From NCBI RefSeq assembly GCF_913773725.1, contig NZ_CAJYGK010000016.1:124001-188000 (forward strand): a stretch of DNA of 64,000 bases. Reading direction: 5' to 3'. This document shows positions 48,682 to 59,721 of the stretch, piece after piece (within the stretch, counting starts at the first letter, position 1; each line of letters opens with the position of its first letter). The notes under the pieces are model-generated. The model was not told the DNA's origin. It saw nothing but the letters and a program-made list of their open reading frames with translations, and searched no databases. This DNA comes from an uncultured Aquabacterium sp. GTDB lineage: Bacteria; Pseudomonadota; Gammaproteobacteria; Burkholderiales; Burkholderiaceae_C. Made by a program: the position numbers and the translations under genes.

Positions 48682-51051
48682 GTGACAAAGACCGAGACCG
48701 TGGCGGCCCAGCCGTATGCCGCCACGCGGATGCTGGACCGGCTGGGGCGATGGTGGTGGTGGGTGATGCTGGGCATTGCGGTGCTGTGGGCCATGGCGGC
48801 CTGGCCCGGCCACCGCGACACGCAGGGATCGGTACCGTGGCTGTCACACGAACTGACGGCCGCCCCGCCGGATGGCCTGCCTGTACAGCGCAATGTGACC
48901 CTGCCGCACGTCTGGCGGCAGGACGGCCTGCCCACGACGGGCAGGGCCCGCTATGCCTCGCGCTTCCTGGTGACGCCGGCGCAGCTTGCGGATGCGCGCG
49001 TGCGCCCCTGGTCGCTGCGACTCGACCGGCTGTGTCAGTCGCACATCATCCGGCTCAACGGCGAACACCTGCACGTCACGATGAACGAGACGGGGGCCCT
49101 GTCCTTTCCGTCGGGCTACCTGATCGCCGTCCCGGCCGCCCTGCTGCGCACTGGCGAGAACACGCTGGTGGTGGACGTCGGGTGCAAGACGCAAGGGGGC
49201 ATGCTGGCGCCAGCCATCGGGCCTCGCGCCCTGCTTGCTCCCGACTTTGCCCGCCTTCAGGCGCTGCAACGCTGGGTGCCGGTGGGCCTGAATGTCGCCT
49301 GCGTGGCCTTTTCCGTGTTCCTGATTGCGCTGTGGTGGCAGCGGCGGGAAGAGCGGGCCATCGGTCTGTTCGGGCTGCTGTACATGATCACCGCCGGCCG
49401 CAACATCAGCTATTTCGTCGAGTTGGATCTGGTCTCGCCCCAGGTGAACTCATGGCTGCATCTCACGGCCCACGCCTTCAGCGTCTGGCTGATGGGGTGG
49501 TTTGCCATGACCTTCACCCGTCGGCGTCAGCGCTGGTACGGGCTGCTGCTGTACCTGGCCGTGCCCGTCATTCCGCTCCTGGGCCTGCTGACGCTGCCCT
49601 GGGACCCGATGCTCGACACCACCCGCCGCGTCCTGCAGCCGCTGCTGATCGCCATGGCCCTGCCTTCGCTGCCCCTGCTGCTGCGGACCGGGGCCCCCGA
49701 GCAGGCCGTTCCGCAGCGCTACCTCGCCCTGGGCCTGGCCTGCGTGCTGGGCGCCGGGCTGCATGACTACCTTGCCATCCGACAGATGGGGCATGTCGAA
49801 GCCGTCAACTGGCTGGCTTGGGCCATCCCGCTGGCGCTCGCCCCCTTCACCCTGGTCGTCGTCGGTCGGGTGGTTCACGCCTTCAACACCATCGAAGCGA
49901 ACAACGCCACGCTGGAGCAGAAGGTGGCCGAACGCACCCGGGAACTCGCCGAGGCCAACGCCGCCAAGAGCCGATTCCTGGCCGCCGCCAGCCACGACCT
50001 GCGCCAGCCGGTTGCCGCCATCGGCCTGCTGAACGACCTGCTGCGAGACCGGCTGACCGACCCACAGGCCCGCGACCTCAGCGACCGGCTCACCCACGCG
50101 GTGGTGTCGATGGAAAGCCTGCTCAAGGGCCTGCTGGACCTGTCCCGGCTGGACGCCGGCACGGTCGAAGTCCAACCCCGCGCGGTCCGCCTGGCCGAGC
50201 TGATCAGCAGCATCGCGAGCCACGAGGCCGACGCCGCGCAGCACAAGGGACTGTCGTTGCGCGTGCGGGTCGGGGGGCAGCGTGCCTGGAGTGACCCGGT
50301 GCTGCTGGAGCAGGTCCTGCGCAACCTGGTGGGCAATGCGGTGAGACACACCGAACGAGGCAGCGTCCTGGTTTCCGTCCGACGCCGGCGCGGACGTTTG
50401 CAGATCCAGGTGCGCGACACCGGCCCCGGCATCCCGGCCGCCGATCAGGCCCGGGTGTTCGAGGAATTCGTGCAATTGGGCAACCCGGCCCGCGACCGCC
50501 ACCAGGGGCTGGGGTTGGGCCTGGCCATCGTCCGCCGTGCCGTGCAACTGCTGGGGCACGAGCTGAGCCTGGTGTCCGTGCCAGGCCGGGGCACCTGCTT
50601 CACGCTGACCGTGCCCGAAGCGGCCGACCTGGCAGCGCAGCCGTCCCTGCACCCGGCCCGCGACGCCACAGCCCCGGAGCGCAGCGCACTGCCTCCCTGG
50701 CGCGTGCTGCTGGTGGAAGACGAAGCCGAGATACGCGCGAGCCTGACGCATTTGCTGTCAGGCTGGGGACTGCAGGTTCAGGCGACCGCCAGCCTGGACG
50801 AAACACGCCCGCTGCTGGCCCGCCCCTGGGATCTCGCCATCAGCGACCACCGCCTGCCCGATGGCACTGCCCGGGAGCTGGCGGGCTGGTTGAGGGCGCG
50901 ACAACCGCAGACGCCGCTGATCGTCATCACCGGCGACACGGCGCCCGAGCGGCTGACCGAGTTGGCGCGCTCCGGCCTACCCGTGCTGCACAAACCCTTC
51001 AGCGCCATAAAAATGCGGGCCATGATCCAGGAGACCATGGCCCGCGTGTGA
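48682..51051 (+). CDS. 7TM-type hybrid sensor histidine kinase with C-terminal receiver (GTG start tentative)
   Basis: Periplasmic jelly-roll-like region, 7 TM helices, H-box RFLAAASHDLRQPVAA, HATPase, receiver VLLVEDEAEIRAS...ISDHRLPDG. Confidence 0.88.
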   Translation: MTKTETVAAQPYAATRMLDRLGRWWWWVMLGIAVLWAMAAWPGHRDTQGSVPWLSHELTAAPPDGLPVQRNVTLPHVWRQDGLPTTGRARYASRFLVTPAQLADARVRPWSLRLDRLCQSHIIRLNGEHLHVTMNETGALSFPSGYLIAVPAALLRTGENTLVVDVGCKTQGGMLAPAIGPRALLAPDFARLQALQRWVPVGLNVACVAFSVFLIALWWQRREERAIGLFGLLYMITAGRNISYFVELDLVSPQVNSWLHLTAHAFSVWLMGWFAMTFTRRRQRWYGLLLYLAVPVIPLLGLLTLPWDPMLDTTRRVLQPLLIAMALPSLPLLLRTGAPEQAVPQRYLALGLACVLGAGLHDYLAIRQMGHVEAVNWLAWAIPLALAPFTLVVVGRVVHAFNTIEANNATLEQKVAERTRELAEANAAKSRFLAAASHDLRQPVAAIGLLNDLLRDRLTDPQARDLSDRLTHAVVSMESLLKGLLDLSRLDAGTVEVQPRAVRLAELISSIASHEADAAQHKGLSLRVRVGGQRAWSDPVLLEQVLRNLVGNAVRHTERGSVLVSVRRRRGRLQIQVRDTGPGIPAADQARVFEEFVQLGNPARDRHQGLGLGLAIVRRAVQLLGHELSLVSVPGRGTCFTLTVPEAADLAAQPSLHPARDATAPERSALPPWRVLLVEDEAEIRASLTHLLSGWGLQVQATASLDETRPLLARPWDLAISDHRLPDGTARELAGWLRARQPQTPLIVITGDTAPERLTELARSGLPVLHKPFSAIKMRAMIQETMARV

Positions 51052-51135
51052 CGTGATGACAGCGTCCGAAACAGCTTCCAGAGTAACGTCGGGCGGCGCC
51101 GCCCACCATCCGCCATTCGGCCGATGCCAATGAAA

Positions 51136-51810
51136 TCAGGTCTTGAGGCTCAACCCCGCCTTGGCCACTGCCACCACCGCCTGGGTACGTGAGTTCACCT
51201 TCAGCTTGCGGAAGATGGCTGCCAGGTGGGTCTTGACTGTGGACTCCGACAGGCTCAGCTGCCGGCAGATCTCCTTGTTGGCCTTGCCCTCGACCAGCAG
51301 GCGCAGCACGTCGATCTGGCGGCTCGACAGCCCCATCGCATTGAGCGGCCCGTCCTCGCTGAGGTCGTCGTCCCAGTCGTTGTGGCCCACGCCAATGCCA
51401 TAGCTGCCCGGCAAGGGGGGCAGGTAAACACCGCCCGCCACCACGCGCGACAGTGCCTCCTGCATCACGCTGGCCTGCACCGTCTTGGGGATGAAGCCCG
51501 ACGCCCCGGCATCGATGGCCGAGATGATGGTGTCCGGCCTGTCATCGGCAGAGAGCACCACGACCGGAATGCCGGGCGCCATGCCACGCCAACGCTCCAG
51601 CGTGCGCACCCCGTGGCAGTCTGGCGGCAGGCTCAGGTCGAGCAGGGCCAGCCCCACGTCCGGGTGCTCGTCCAGGACACGCGCAGCCTGCTGCAGGTCC
51701 CCCGCCTGCAGCACCTGCAAGGCCCCGCCCGGCAGGCTGAGGCGATGGGTAATCAGCATGCTCAGCCCGTCACGGAAAAGCGGATGGTCGTCGATCAACA
51801 GGAGTTTCAT
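51136..51810 (-). CDS. LuxR/NarL-family response regulator
   Basis: Receiver LLLIDDHPLFRDGL...LALLDLSLP; HTH LSSRQIDVLRLLVEGKANKEICRQLSLSESTVKTHLAAIFRKL. Confidence 0.94.
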   Translation of the reverse strand: MKLLLIDDHPLFRDGLSMLITHRLSLPGGALQVLQAGDLQQAARVLDEHPDVGLALLDLSLPPDCHGVRTLERWRGMAPGIPVVVLSADDRPDTIISAIDAGASGFIPKTVQASVMQEALSRVVAGGVYLPPLPGSYGIGVGHNDWDDDLSEDGPLNAMGLSSRQIDVLRLLVEGKANKEICRQLSLSESTVKTHLAAIFRKLKVNSRTQAVVAVAKAGLSLKT

Positions 51811-51873
51811 GCCGGCACAGGCGAGACAAAAAATTACATTTGCCGCGATGCTAACGGAGAAAGCGAAGAGGAC

Positions 51874-53100
51874 TCACTTCACCCACGTGTTCATTTGCAT
51901 GATCGGCAACATCACCGACATCACGATCAGCATCACGATCAGCCCCATGGCGACAATGAGCAAGGGCTCGAGCACGGTCGCGATGGCGAGCGCCCGGCGC
52001 TGCACTTCGGCCCCGAGCTGGTTGGCCGCCCGCTGCAGCATCAGGGGCAACTGACCGGTCTGCTCTCCCAGACGCGCGAACATGGCCAGCAAGCCGGGAA
52101 AGCGCTTCTTGGCCGCCAGCGCGGAGGCCAGCGGTGCGCCCTCGCGCACCTGCACCAGCGCGTCCATGGCATCGGCCCGCATCGCCCGGTTCGACAGCGT
52201 TTCGGCCGCGGCCTGCAGCGCCTTGAGGATGGGCACCCCGGAACCCGCCAGCATGGCCAGCGTGCCGGCAAAGCGGGCGGCGTTGTAGCCACGGGCCAGC
52301 CGGCCCAGGATGGGCAGGCCCAGCCAGAAGGCATCGAACTTGAGCCGGAAGCCCTCGTTGCGACGCCCGGCCAGGATGCCCCCCAGTCCTGCGCCCAGCA
52401 CCAGCGCCAGCAACCAGCCCCACTGGCGCATGAAAGCACTCAGGCCCAGCATGAACTGGGTCAGCATGGGCAGCGCCCGTTTGCTGCTGGAAAACACCTG
52501 GGCCACCTGCGGCACCACGAACACCAGCAGCGCCACCACGATCACCACCGCAAACAGCGACACGATGGCCGGGTACAGCGTGGCCCCCACCAGCCGGGCC
52601 TTCAGGGCCTGCTGTTCTTCAAGGTCGGTGGCCAGCTTGTCCAGCACCGCACCGAGCTGGCCGCTCTGCTCGCCGGCGGCCACCACACCGCGGTAGACGT
52701 CGTCGAATTCACGCGGAGAACCCGACAACGCCTGCGCAAAGGGGGCACCCGCGTTGACCTCGGCACGCAGGTGCGACACCAGCTCGCGCTGGCGCGGGTC
52801 TTCGGCCTCGTCGGCCAGCGCGGTGAGCGCGCGCTCCAGCGGCAGGCCGGCCACGACCAGGCCCGAGAGCTGGCGCGTCCAGATCGCCAGCGCCGAGGCG
52901 TTGAACACCCGGCGGCTGAACAAGGCCCGGCCACCGCCTTCGCCACCGGCCTTGTCGGCATGGACCACCGGCTCGACCTTGAGCGGCACCAGCGCCTGTC
53001 CGCGCAGCTGGCTGCGGGCAGACTTGGGGTTGTCGGCATCGACCAGGCCGTTGACGGTCTTGCCGGCGGCATCCAGCGCTTCGAAACGGTAGGCGGGCAT
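51874..53100 (-). CDS. gspF: Type II secretion inner-membrane protein GspF
   Basis: GspF/PilC family: YRFEALDAAGKTVNGLVDADNPKSARSQLRGQAL...; terminal MQMNTWVK. Confidence 0.93.
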   Translation of the reverse strand: MPAYRFEALDAAGKTVNGLVDADNPKSARSQLRGQALVPLKVEPVVHADKAGGEGGGRALFSRRVFNASALAIWTRQLSGLVVAGLPLERALTALADEAEDPRQRELVSHLRAEVNAGAPFAQALSGSPREFDDVYRGVVAAGEQSGQLGAVLDKLATDLEEQQALKARLVGATLYPAIVSLFAVVIVVALLVFVVPQVAQVFSSSKRALPMLTQFMLGLSAFMRQWGWLLALVLGAGLGGILAGRRNEGFRLKFDAFWLGLPILGRLARGYNAARFAGTLAMLAGSGVPILKALQAAAETLSNRAMRADAMDALVQVREGAPLASALAAKKRFPGLLAMFARLGEQTGQLPLMLQRAANQLGAEVQRRALAIATVLEPLLIVAMGLIVMLIVMSVMLPIMQMNTWVK

Positions 53101-53121
53101 GGTGGTCGTTCCGTGGGGCGC

Positions 53122-54546
53122 TTACTCGCGGGTCACCCGCAGGACTTCTTCCAGCGAGGTCACGCCTTCGGCGACCAGGCGGTCGCCGTCGTCGCGCATG
53201 GTCTTCATGCCGTGGCGCTGGGCGTGCTCGAACAGCGTGGCCTCCGCCGCCTGTGCATGGATGAGCGCGCGCAACTCGTCGTCGGCCACCATCAGCTCAT
53301 ACACACCGGTTCGGCCCTTGTAGCCGCTCATGCCGCATTCGGGGCAGCCGACCGGGTGCCAGCGGCCCTGCTCGTCCTCGCGCTTGCAGTGCACGCACAG
53401 CTTGCGCACCAGGCGCTGGCCCAGCACACCCAGCAGCGAGCTCGACAGCAGGAAGGGCTCGATGCCCATGTCGGTCAGGCGCGTGACGGCGCTGGGTGCG
53501 TCGTTGGTGTGCAGCGTGGCCAGCACCAGGTGGCCCGTGAGGGACGCCTGCACAGCGATCTGCGCGGTTTCGAAGTCGCGGATTTCACCGATCATGATGA
53601 CGTCCGGGTCCTGGCGCAGGATGGCGCGCAGGGCCTTGGCGAACGTCAGCTCGATCTTGGCGTTGACCTGGGTCTGGCCGATGCCGGGCAGCTCGTATTC
53701 GACCGGGTCTTCCACGGTCAGCACGTTGGTGGTCGCGGCATCGACCGTGCTCAGGCCCGCGTACAGCGTCGTCGTCTTGCCGGAACCGGTGGGGCCCGTC
53801 ACCAGCACGATGCCGTGCGGCTGGCGCAGCAGGCGCTTGAACTGCGCCAGCGACTCGCCGCTCATGCCCAGTGACTCGAGCGTGAACTTGCTGGTGTCGC
53901 CCTTGTCCAGGATCCGCAGCACCGCGCGTTCGCCATGGGCGGACGGCAGGGTCGACACCCGCACGTCCACCGCGCGGCCGCCGATGCGCAGGCTGATGCG
54001 GCCGTCCTGCGGCAGGCGTTTCTCGGAGATGTCGAGCTCGGCCATGATCTTCAGGCGCGAGATCAGTGCCGCGTGCAGCGCCTTGTTGGGTTGCACCACC
54101 TCGCGCAGCGTGCCGTCCACCCGGAAGCGCACGGCCGACGAGCGCTCGTACGGCTCGATGTGGATGTCGGACGCGCCGTCCTTGGCCGCCTGCGTCAGCA
54201 AGGCGTTGAGCATGCGGATGATGGGCGCATCGTTGCTGGACTCCAGCAGGTCTTCGACCGCGGGCAGGTCCTGCATCATGCGCGACAGGTCGACCGCGCT
54301 TTCCACCTCGCCGACCACCGCGGCCGCGCTGCCCTCGCCCGCGGCATAGGCCGCGGCAATGCGCTGCCCCAGCGTCTCGGCGGGCTCCTGCTCGATCGCA
54401 TGCACGACGTAGCGACGCATCACCTCGGACAGCGCCGAAGGCGACACGCCCGGGCTGGCCCACAGTGTGGTACGCGACTCGCCCGCCTCCAGCAGGACGC
54501 CGTGGGCCTTGGCAAACGCGTAAGGAAGGGGGTGGCGGGCGCCCAT
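53122..54546 (-). CDS. gspE: Type II secretion ATPase GspE
   Basis: [68 protein letters not shown]...CPEC zinc motif. Confidence 0.95.
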   Translation of the reverse strand: MGARHPLPYAFAKAHGVLLEAGESRTTLWASPGVSPSALSEVMRRYVVHAIEQEPAETLGQRIAAAYAAGEGSAAAVVGEVESAVDLSRMMQDLPAVEDLLESSNDAPIIRMLNALLTQAAKDGASDIHIEPYERSSAVRFRVDGTLREVVQPNKALHAALISRLKIMAELDISEKRLPQDGRISLRIGGRAVDVRVSTLPSAHGERAVLRILDKGDTSKFTLESLGMSGESLAQFKRLLRQPHGIVLVTGPTGSGKTTTLYAGLSTVDAATTNVLTVEDPVEYELPGIGQTQVNAKIELTFAKALRAILRQDPDVIMIGEIRDFETAQIAVQASLTGHLVLATLHTNDAPSAVTRLTDMGIEPFLLSSSLLGVLGQRLVRKLCVHCKREDEQGRWHPVGCPECGMSGYKGRTGVYELMVADDELRALIHAQAAEATLFEHAQRHGMKTMRDDGDRLVAEGVTSLEEVLRVTRE

Positions 54547-54561
54547 GTCATCGACCTCCGC

Positions 54562-56835
54562 TCACTGCGCGCCACCCGCCGGGGCGGACGGCTGGGGCGC
54601 CAGCTTCGGCGCAAAGCGCGAATCGGGCGGGACAACCACCGTCGGGGTCGGGGCGTTCGGGTCGTCCAGCGGCTGGCGCACCGAGGGCATGGTCAGCTCG
54701 CTGCTGAACTTCAGCGGGTCCATCACGGGCGCGTCACGCACCTGCAGCACCGCATTCGGCGGCGGCCCTACCTCGGCCTGGCGCTGGCGCATGTAGTCGT
54801 AGCGATTCAGGGTCACCTCGTTGCTCGCATCCTGCGAACGCAACACCACCGGCCGCAGGAACACCATCAGGTTGGTCTTGCTGCGCGCCCGCGAGCGGCT
54901 CTTGAACAGGTTGCCGAGCACCGGGATGTCGGCCAGCAACGGCACCTGCGACTCGTCGTTGCCATACTGGTCCTTGAGCAGGCCGCCCAGGATCAGCGTC
55001 TGACCGTCGTCCACGACCACGGTCGTCTCGATCGAGCTCTTGGTCGTGGTCGGCCCCTGCGTGGAGCTGACGGACTCGACATCGGATTTTTCCTGGAACA
55101 CCGTCATGCGCACGGTGCCGCCCTCGCCCACCTGCGGCTTCACCCGCAGCGTCAGGCCTACATCGCGGCGTTCGATGGTGGTGAAGGGGTTGACCGAGCC
55201 GGAGCTGTTGGTCGTCGCGTTGGTGTAGGAGCCCGTCACGAAGGGCACGTTGCGGCCCACGACGATCTTGGCCTCTTCGTTGTCCAGCGCCACCATGTTG
55301 GGCTTGGAGAGGATGTTGGCGTCGGCCTTGGTCTCCAGGAAGGTGGCCAGCGCACCCAGATTGTAGGTGCCGTCCGACATCTTGTGCAGGTAGCCGACGT
55401 TGAAGCCGCTCAGGCTGGCCACCGCCGAGCGCGAGGCCCCGGCCAACGAGAACAGGCCCGGCACCCCGCCGGAGGCCAGGCTGGTGCCCGCGGCCACGAT
55501 GTTGTTCGTGCCGGTGGCCGCGGCCCACTGGAAGCCGGCTTCGGCCAGCTTGTTCTCGTTGACCTCGACGATCATCGCCTCGATGTAGATCTGGGCACGC
55601 CGGCCATCGAGCTGGTCGATCACCGCACGCAGCTGGCGATACAGCGCATCGGTGGCGGTGATGATCAGCGAATTGGTGCTCGGGTCGGCCTGGATGAAGC
55701 CACCCGTGGACGGTTGGGCCGAGGCGGCCACCGGGGCCGTGGACTGGGCAGAAGCCCCGCTGGTGCCACTGCTGTTGCCCAGCGAACCGAGGCCGGTCTG
55801 CATGCCCGTGGCGCCGGTCACCGGCGTGCCGCCCGGAGTCGGGTTGCCGCTGGTGCCTGCGCTGCCACTGGCCGCACCACCTCCGCCGGGGAAGGATGCG
55901 CGCAGCACCTGGGCGAGCTTCACCGCATCCGCATTGCGCAGGTAGACCACATGGATGCCGCTGCCGCCCAGGCCGCTCGTGCCCGGTCGGTCCAGACGCT
56001 GTATCAGGTTGCGCACGAGCGCCATCCGCGCCGCATTCGGCGCCCGCACCATCAGGGTGTTGGTGCGGACATCGGCCATGACCAGGGTGCTTTGACCCCC
56101 TGCACCGCCGCCCGCCACCGCCCCCCCGCCCGCACTGTTGTCGGCCAGCTTCTGCACCACCGGAGCGAGGTCGGAGGCGATCGCGTACTGCAGCGGAATC
56201 GCCTCCATGTCTGTGGCCTGCGGCACGTCCAGCGCGGCAATCATCTGTCCGAACCGCTTGAGGTTGTCGGCGTAATCGGTGATGACCAGGGTGTTCGAAC
56301 CCGGGTTGGCGTTGATGGTGTTGTTCGGGCTGATCAGCGGCCGCAGCACGGCAACCAGGTTGTTGGCGTTCTCGTACTGGATGCGGAAGATCTGGGTCAG
56401 CACCTGGTCGCCCTGACGCTTGACGGTGCCGACATCCACCGTCCCGGTCTGCAGCTTGGCCTCGGCCTCGGGCACCACCTTGAGCAGCCCCTGCACCTCG
56501 ACCACGGCAAAGCCCTGCCCGCGCAGCGCCGCCAGGAAATTCAGATAGGCCTCACGCGGGGTCAGCGGCTGCTCGCTGTAGAGCGTGATCGTGCCCTTGA
56601 CCCGGGGGTCGACCATGATCTGGCGCTCGGTGATGGCCGCCATGGCACGGGCCACCCCTTCGATCTCGGCATTGACGAAGTTGAGCGTGACCGACGGCGC
56701 CGCCTTCTTCACGGTCGACGGGGTGGCGGCGTGCGCATATCCGATCGGGATCAGACCGCCGGGGCCCAGGCCGACGGCGAGCGCCGTGACCAGCGCCGTC
56801 GCGCGGGGACGATTCAGCAGGTGGGGTTTCTTCAT
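54562..56835 (-). CDS. gspD: Type II secretion secretin GspD
   Basis: VTLNFVNAEIEGVARAMA N-domains, GSNTLVITDYADNL, secretin core VGRNVPFVTGSY...GLTLRVKPQV. Confidence 0.95.
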   Translation of the reverse strand: MKKPHLLNRPRATALVTALAVGLGPGGLIPIGYAHAATPSTVKKAAPSVTLNFVNAEIEGVARAMAAITERQIMVDPRVKGTITLYSEQPLTPREAYLNFLAALRGQGFAVVEVQGLLKVVPEAEAKLQTGTVDVGTVKRQGDQVLTQIFRIQYENANNLVAVLRPLISPNNTINANPGSNTLVITDYADNLKRFGQMIAALDVPQATDMEAIPLQYAIASDLAPVVQKLADNSAGGGAVAGGGAGGQSTLVMADVRTNTLMVRAPNAARMALVRNLIQRLDRPGTSGLGGSGIHVVYLRNADAVKLAQVLRASFPGGGGAASGSAGTSGNPTPGGTPVTGATGMQTGLGSLGNSSGTSGASAQSTAPVAASAQPSTGGFIQADPSTNSLIITATDALYRQLRAVIDQLDGRRAQIYIEAMIVEVNENKLAEAGFQWAAATGTNNIVAAGTSLASGGVPGLFSLAGASRSAVASLSGFNVGYLHKMSDGTYNLGALATFLETKADANILSKPNMVALDNEEAKIVVGRNVPFVTGSYTNATTNSSGSVNPFTTIERRDVGLTLRVKPQVGEGGTVRMTVFQEKSDVESVSSTQGPTTTKSSIETTVVVDDGQTLILGGLLKDQYGNDESQVPLLADIPVLGNLFKSRSRARSKTNLMVFLRPVVLRSQDASNEVTLNRYDYMRQRQAEVGPPPNAVLQVRDAPVMDPLKFSSELTMPSVRQPLDDPNAPTPTVVVPPDSRFAPKLAPQPSAPAGGAQ

Positions 56836-56838
56836 GCC

Positions 56839-57759
56839 TTATCCGATCGAAATGACAGACCGGTCGCCTTCGCGCCGACCGATGATGTTCAACAAGTTGT
56901 CCAGTGCGCCCTGCTCGGCGGGCGTCGCCCGCGCCTCGCCCCGAAAGCGCACACCGCCCGGACCACTGCTGCCCTCGCCGGACAGCAGCAGGGCGCCATC
57001 CAGGGTCGTGAGCCGCATCTGCAACTGCCCTTGCGCGTCACCGACCACGTCCAGCCGGTACGACCCCAGGCGGGTGAGCGTTGTCACGCGCGACGACACG
57101 TTGTCCAGCGACACCGCGGCCGAGCCGTCGATGCGCGCGCGCCCCTGCACCCACTCCAGCGTCAGCCCGCGCGATTCCAGGCGGAGCACGCCGCCCAGCG
57201 CCAGCGTATTCCACGGGGTACCCAGGCCGCTCAGCCAGGCCGCAGGCCAGTGCCCCACGGAGCCGGCGTCACGCGGCGGAGCCGTGCCGCCCTCGTCCAT
57301 CAGCACGCGCGCCTGCACGCGCCCCCACCCCGGACGGATCTGCACCAGCACCGGCGTAGGCATGCAGCACCCCTGCTGCAATCGCAGCTGCAACCCCGTC
57401 CACGTGGGACGCAAGGTCCAGTTCAATCGGCCGGGCAAGGCCCGCGCATCCCGGCTGCCCGCCCCGCCGGTCAGCACGGCCACGGCCTCGCCGCGCCACA
57501 CCGTGCCACGGGCATCGGCCAGCAACAGCCGCCCGTCGGTGGCCCCGCTCACAAGCTGAGCCAGCCACGGGGCCGGAGCAAACACGGACAGTCCCAGCAG
57601 CATGCCGAGCGCACCGCCCCACCAGCCCCACAGGCGCCCCGCCTTGCGCATCTTTTCCCAACGCGCCACCTCCAATGTGGACTCCATCCAGCGCGTCGTG
57701 AGCGCACTTGTGCCCTTGAAACGGGAGGGCGGGCGACGCGCGGATGACAGCCAGGCCAT
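56839..57759 (-). CDS. gspN: Type II secretion protein GspN
   Basis: GspN-like APAPWLAQLVSGATDGRLLLADARGTVWRGEA; operon position. Confidence 0.82.
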   Translation of the reverse strand: MAWLSSARRPPSRFKGTSALTTRWMESTLEVARWEKMRKAGRLWGWWGGALGMLLGLSVFAPAPWLAQLVSGATDGRLLLADARGTVWRGEAVAVLTGGAGSRDARALPGRLNWTLRPTWTGLQLRLQQGCCMPTPVLVQIRPGWGRVQARVLMDEGGTAPPRDAGSVGHWPAAWLSGLGTPWNTLALGGVLRLESRGLTLEWVQGRARIDGSAAVSLDNVSSRVTTLTRLGSYRLDVVGDAQGQLQMRLTTLDGALLLSGEGSSGPGGVRFRGEARATPAEQGALDNLLNIIGRREGDRSVISIG

Positions 57760-57769
57760 GGGGCGATCC

Positions 57770-58291
57770 TCAGCGTGCGGTCGGGCCGGGCGCCAGGCCC
57801 ACCACCACATTGCCCGCGTACGTGCCTGGCGAGGTCTGCGTCAGGGTGGCCTCCAGCGGGCGCACCCGGGCACCGGCACGGGCCTCCTCAAGCCAGGTGG
57901 CCAGCGCGTCACCCGACACGCCGTCGAGCATCAACGTGGCGCGGTCCCCCTGCATCATCAGGCGGGCGCGTCCGCCCAGGCGCTCACTGGCCGCGCGCAG
58001 CGCCGCCTCGGCCTGGGCCGGCGGCACCGGTGGGCGCCCCCGCAGCGCCTGGGCCTCGTCGGCCAGCCGGCGCATCTGGTCGAGTTGCACGCCAAGTTCA
58101 CGCTGTTGCGCGGGCACCTGCTGCAGGGTGCGCCAGGCCGGGCGGATGCCCACCAGCACCAGCACGGCCAAGGCGGCCAGCCACAGGGCCACCGTCACCA
58201 GGCGACGCTCGCGTGCCGCCATCGTCGCCCAGCGCGCGTGGAAGGCCTCGCGGAAGCCCTGGAGAGAGGTGGATGCATCGATCGAAGCCAT
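57770..58291 (-). CDS. gspM: Type II secretion protein GspM
   Basis: Short single-TM protein between gspL and gspN; WATMAARERRLVTVALWLAALAVLVLV. Confidence 0.82.
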   Translation of the reverse strand: MASIDASTSLQGFREAFHARWATMAARERRLVTVALWLAALAVLVLVGIRPAWRTLQQVPAQQRELGVQLDQMRRLADEAQALRGRPPVPPAQAEAALRAASERLGGRARLMMQGDRATLMLDGVSGDALATWLEEARAGARVRPLEATLTQTSPGTYAGNVVVGLAPGPTAR

Positions 58292-58319
58292 CGTGGGGGT
58301 CCTGCAGGATCAAACGGGA

Positions 58320-59582
58320 TCAGGCGCGCGGCACCCGGCGCACGGTGAAACGCCCCCCGGCCGGGTCGACCTCGAGCTCGACACCGGCTGCTAGGAGTCG
58401 CTCGCGCAGCGCCTCGATCTCGGGGGCACCCCAGCCCGCCGGCGCGCCCAGCGTCAGGCTGTTGCCGTCGTACTGCAAGGAGGGGGAGGCCTGCTCGGCC
58501 GGCCAGGCCGCCGCCACCGCACCCATCAGCGACTCCAGGTCGTTGTCCCCCGGCTCGCCGGCAGCGGCACGCAGCAGTTCGGTTTCCTTCTGCATCTGAA
58601 CGGGCGCGTCCAGCACGACCTGCACCTGCGGATGGGCCTGCCTCAGCAGCTGCACCATCTCGGAACGCTGACGCTGCACATCCCGCTTTTCATGCCAGGC
58701 CCACAGGTTGAGGCCCAGGACCTGCACCGCCACCAGCGCGGCGAGGCCGGCTCGCACCGGTCGCCATTGCGGGCTCATCAGGCGGCGCCACTGATCGCGC
58801 AGGGCATGCAGCCCCTTGCTGCGCGGCGTCAGCTCGAACTGCAGCAGGTTCCACAGCGAACGCGCGGCCTGCAGCATGTGCTCGGCAGGTGTCTGCACGA
58901 TGACAGGCCGCCCCAGCCAGCGCTCGGCCGGCGCAGCCACGGCCGGGGTCGCAAACCAGCGAGCGTCGTCAGGCGCGGGATCCGGCAGCAGCGCGCGGGC
59001 CAGTGAACCGTCCGCCGGCCACGTGGCCACCCCCTCGGCGGACGACCAGGTGATCACCGTGTCGCTGCTCTCGCCGCCGTCCGGGTCGCCATCCAGCTGA
59101 TGAAAGTAGGCCGACGCCGGCTCGTCCGGCCAGACAGCGGGGACGACCCGGTCCACCCGCACCTTGGCCTTCTCCAGCGCCATGATCTGACCTGTGAGCC
59201 AGGTGTGGTCGCACACCGCCACCCAGGTCGGCTGACCAGGTCTGGCAGCCGGGGCAACGGCGAGGTGCACGTCGTCGGGCTCGTCCAGCAAGGCCTCTTC
59301 GAGCAGGCTCGCCAGCGCCGCCCGCAGGCGGCCGGCGGGCGCACGGGGCAGCGTCAGGCGGTGCCAGCTCAGGTCCTGAGGCGGCATGACCGCGACCACG
59401 TTGTCGGCGCGGGGCAGCATGGGGGCCACGCACCGCCCCTGACGGGTCACGCTCACGCCATCGCCGCTGAGCACGTAGGCAAACTCCCGGGCCGTCGCCC
59501 CGGGCAGGGTGCCGGCAGCGTCCTGCTCCGCGTCGGCACGAAGGCGGACACGCGCGGGCAGTTGGATGATCAGGGTGCTCAT
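58320..59582 (-). CDS. gspL: Type II secretion protein GspL
   Basis: MSTLIIQLPARVRL..., actin-like cytoplasmic domain plus a single TM; operon position. Confidence 0.86.
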   Translation of the reverse strand: MSTLIIQLPARVRLRADAEQDAAGTLPGATAREFAYVLSGDGVSVTRQGRCVAPMLPRADNVVAVMPPQDLSWHRLTLPRAPAGRLRAALASLLEEALLDEPDDVHLAVAPAARPGQPTWVAVCDHTWLTGQIMALEKAKVRVDRVVPAVWPDEPASAYFHQLDGDPDGGESSDTVITWSSAEGVATWPADGSLARALLPDPAPDDARWFATPAVAAPAERWLGRPVIVQTPAEHMLQAARSLWNLLQFELTPRSKGLHALRDQWRRLMSPQWRPVRAGLAALVAVQVLGLNLWAWHEKRDVQRQRSEMVQLLRQAHPQVQVVLDAPVQMQKETELLRAAAGEPGDNDLESLMGAVAAAWPAEQASPSLQYDGNSLTLGAPAGWGAPEIEALRERLLAAGVELEVDPAGGRFTVRRVPRA

Positions 59583-59721
59583 GCCGTAATGCGGGGGTCA
59601 GGCTGGGTCGGGTACGAAGGTTGCACCAGCATAGGTGCTTGCGCATTGTAGGAGCGCCGAAATAGCACCCCTTTACGGATTGATACGCGGATGACGGCCG
59701 GTCGTCCCATCCCCCCACGAG

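Noticed and set aside
51226-53874. 882-aa plus-strand ORF
   Set aside because: Antisense to the LuxR regulator, gspF and gspE; low-complexity His/Gln/Arg composition.
53935-57747. 1270-aa ORF on the plus strand
   Set aside because: Antisense shadow of gspE-gspD-gspN; Arg/His/Gln-rich with no domain.
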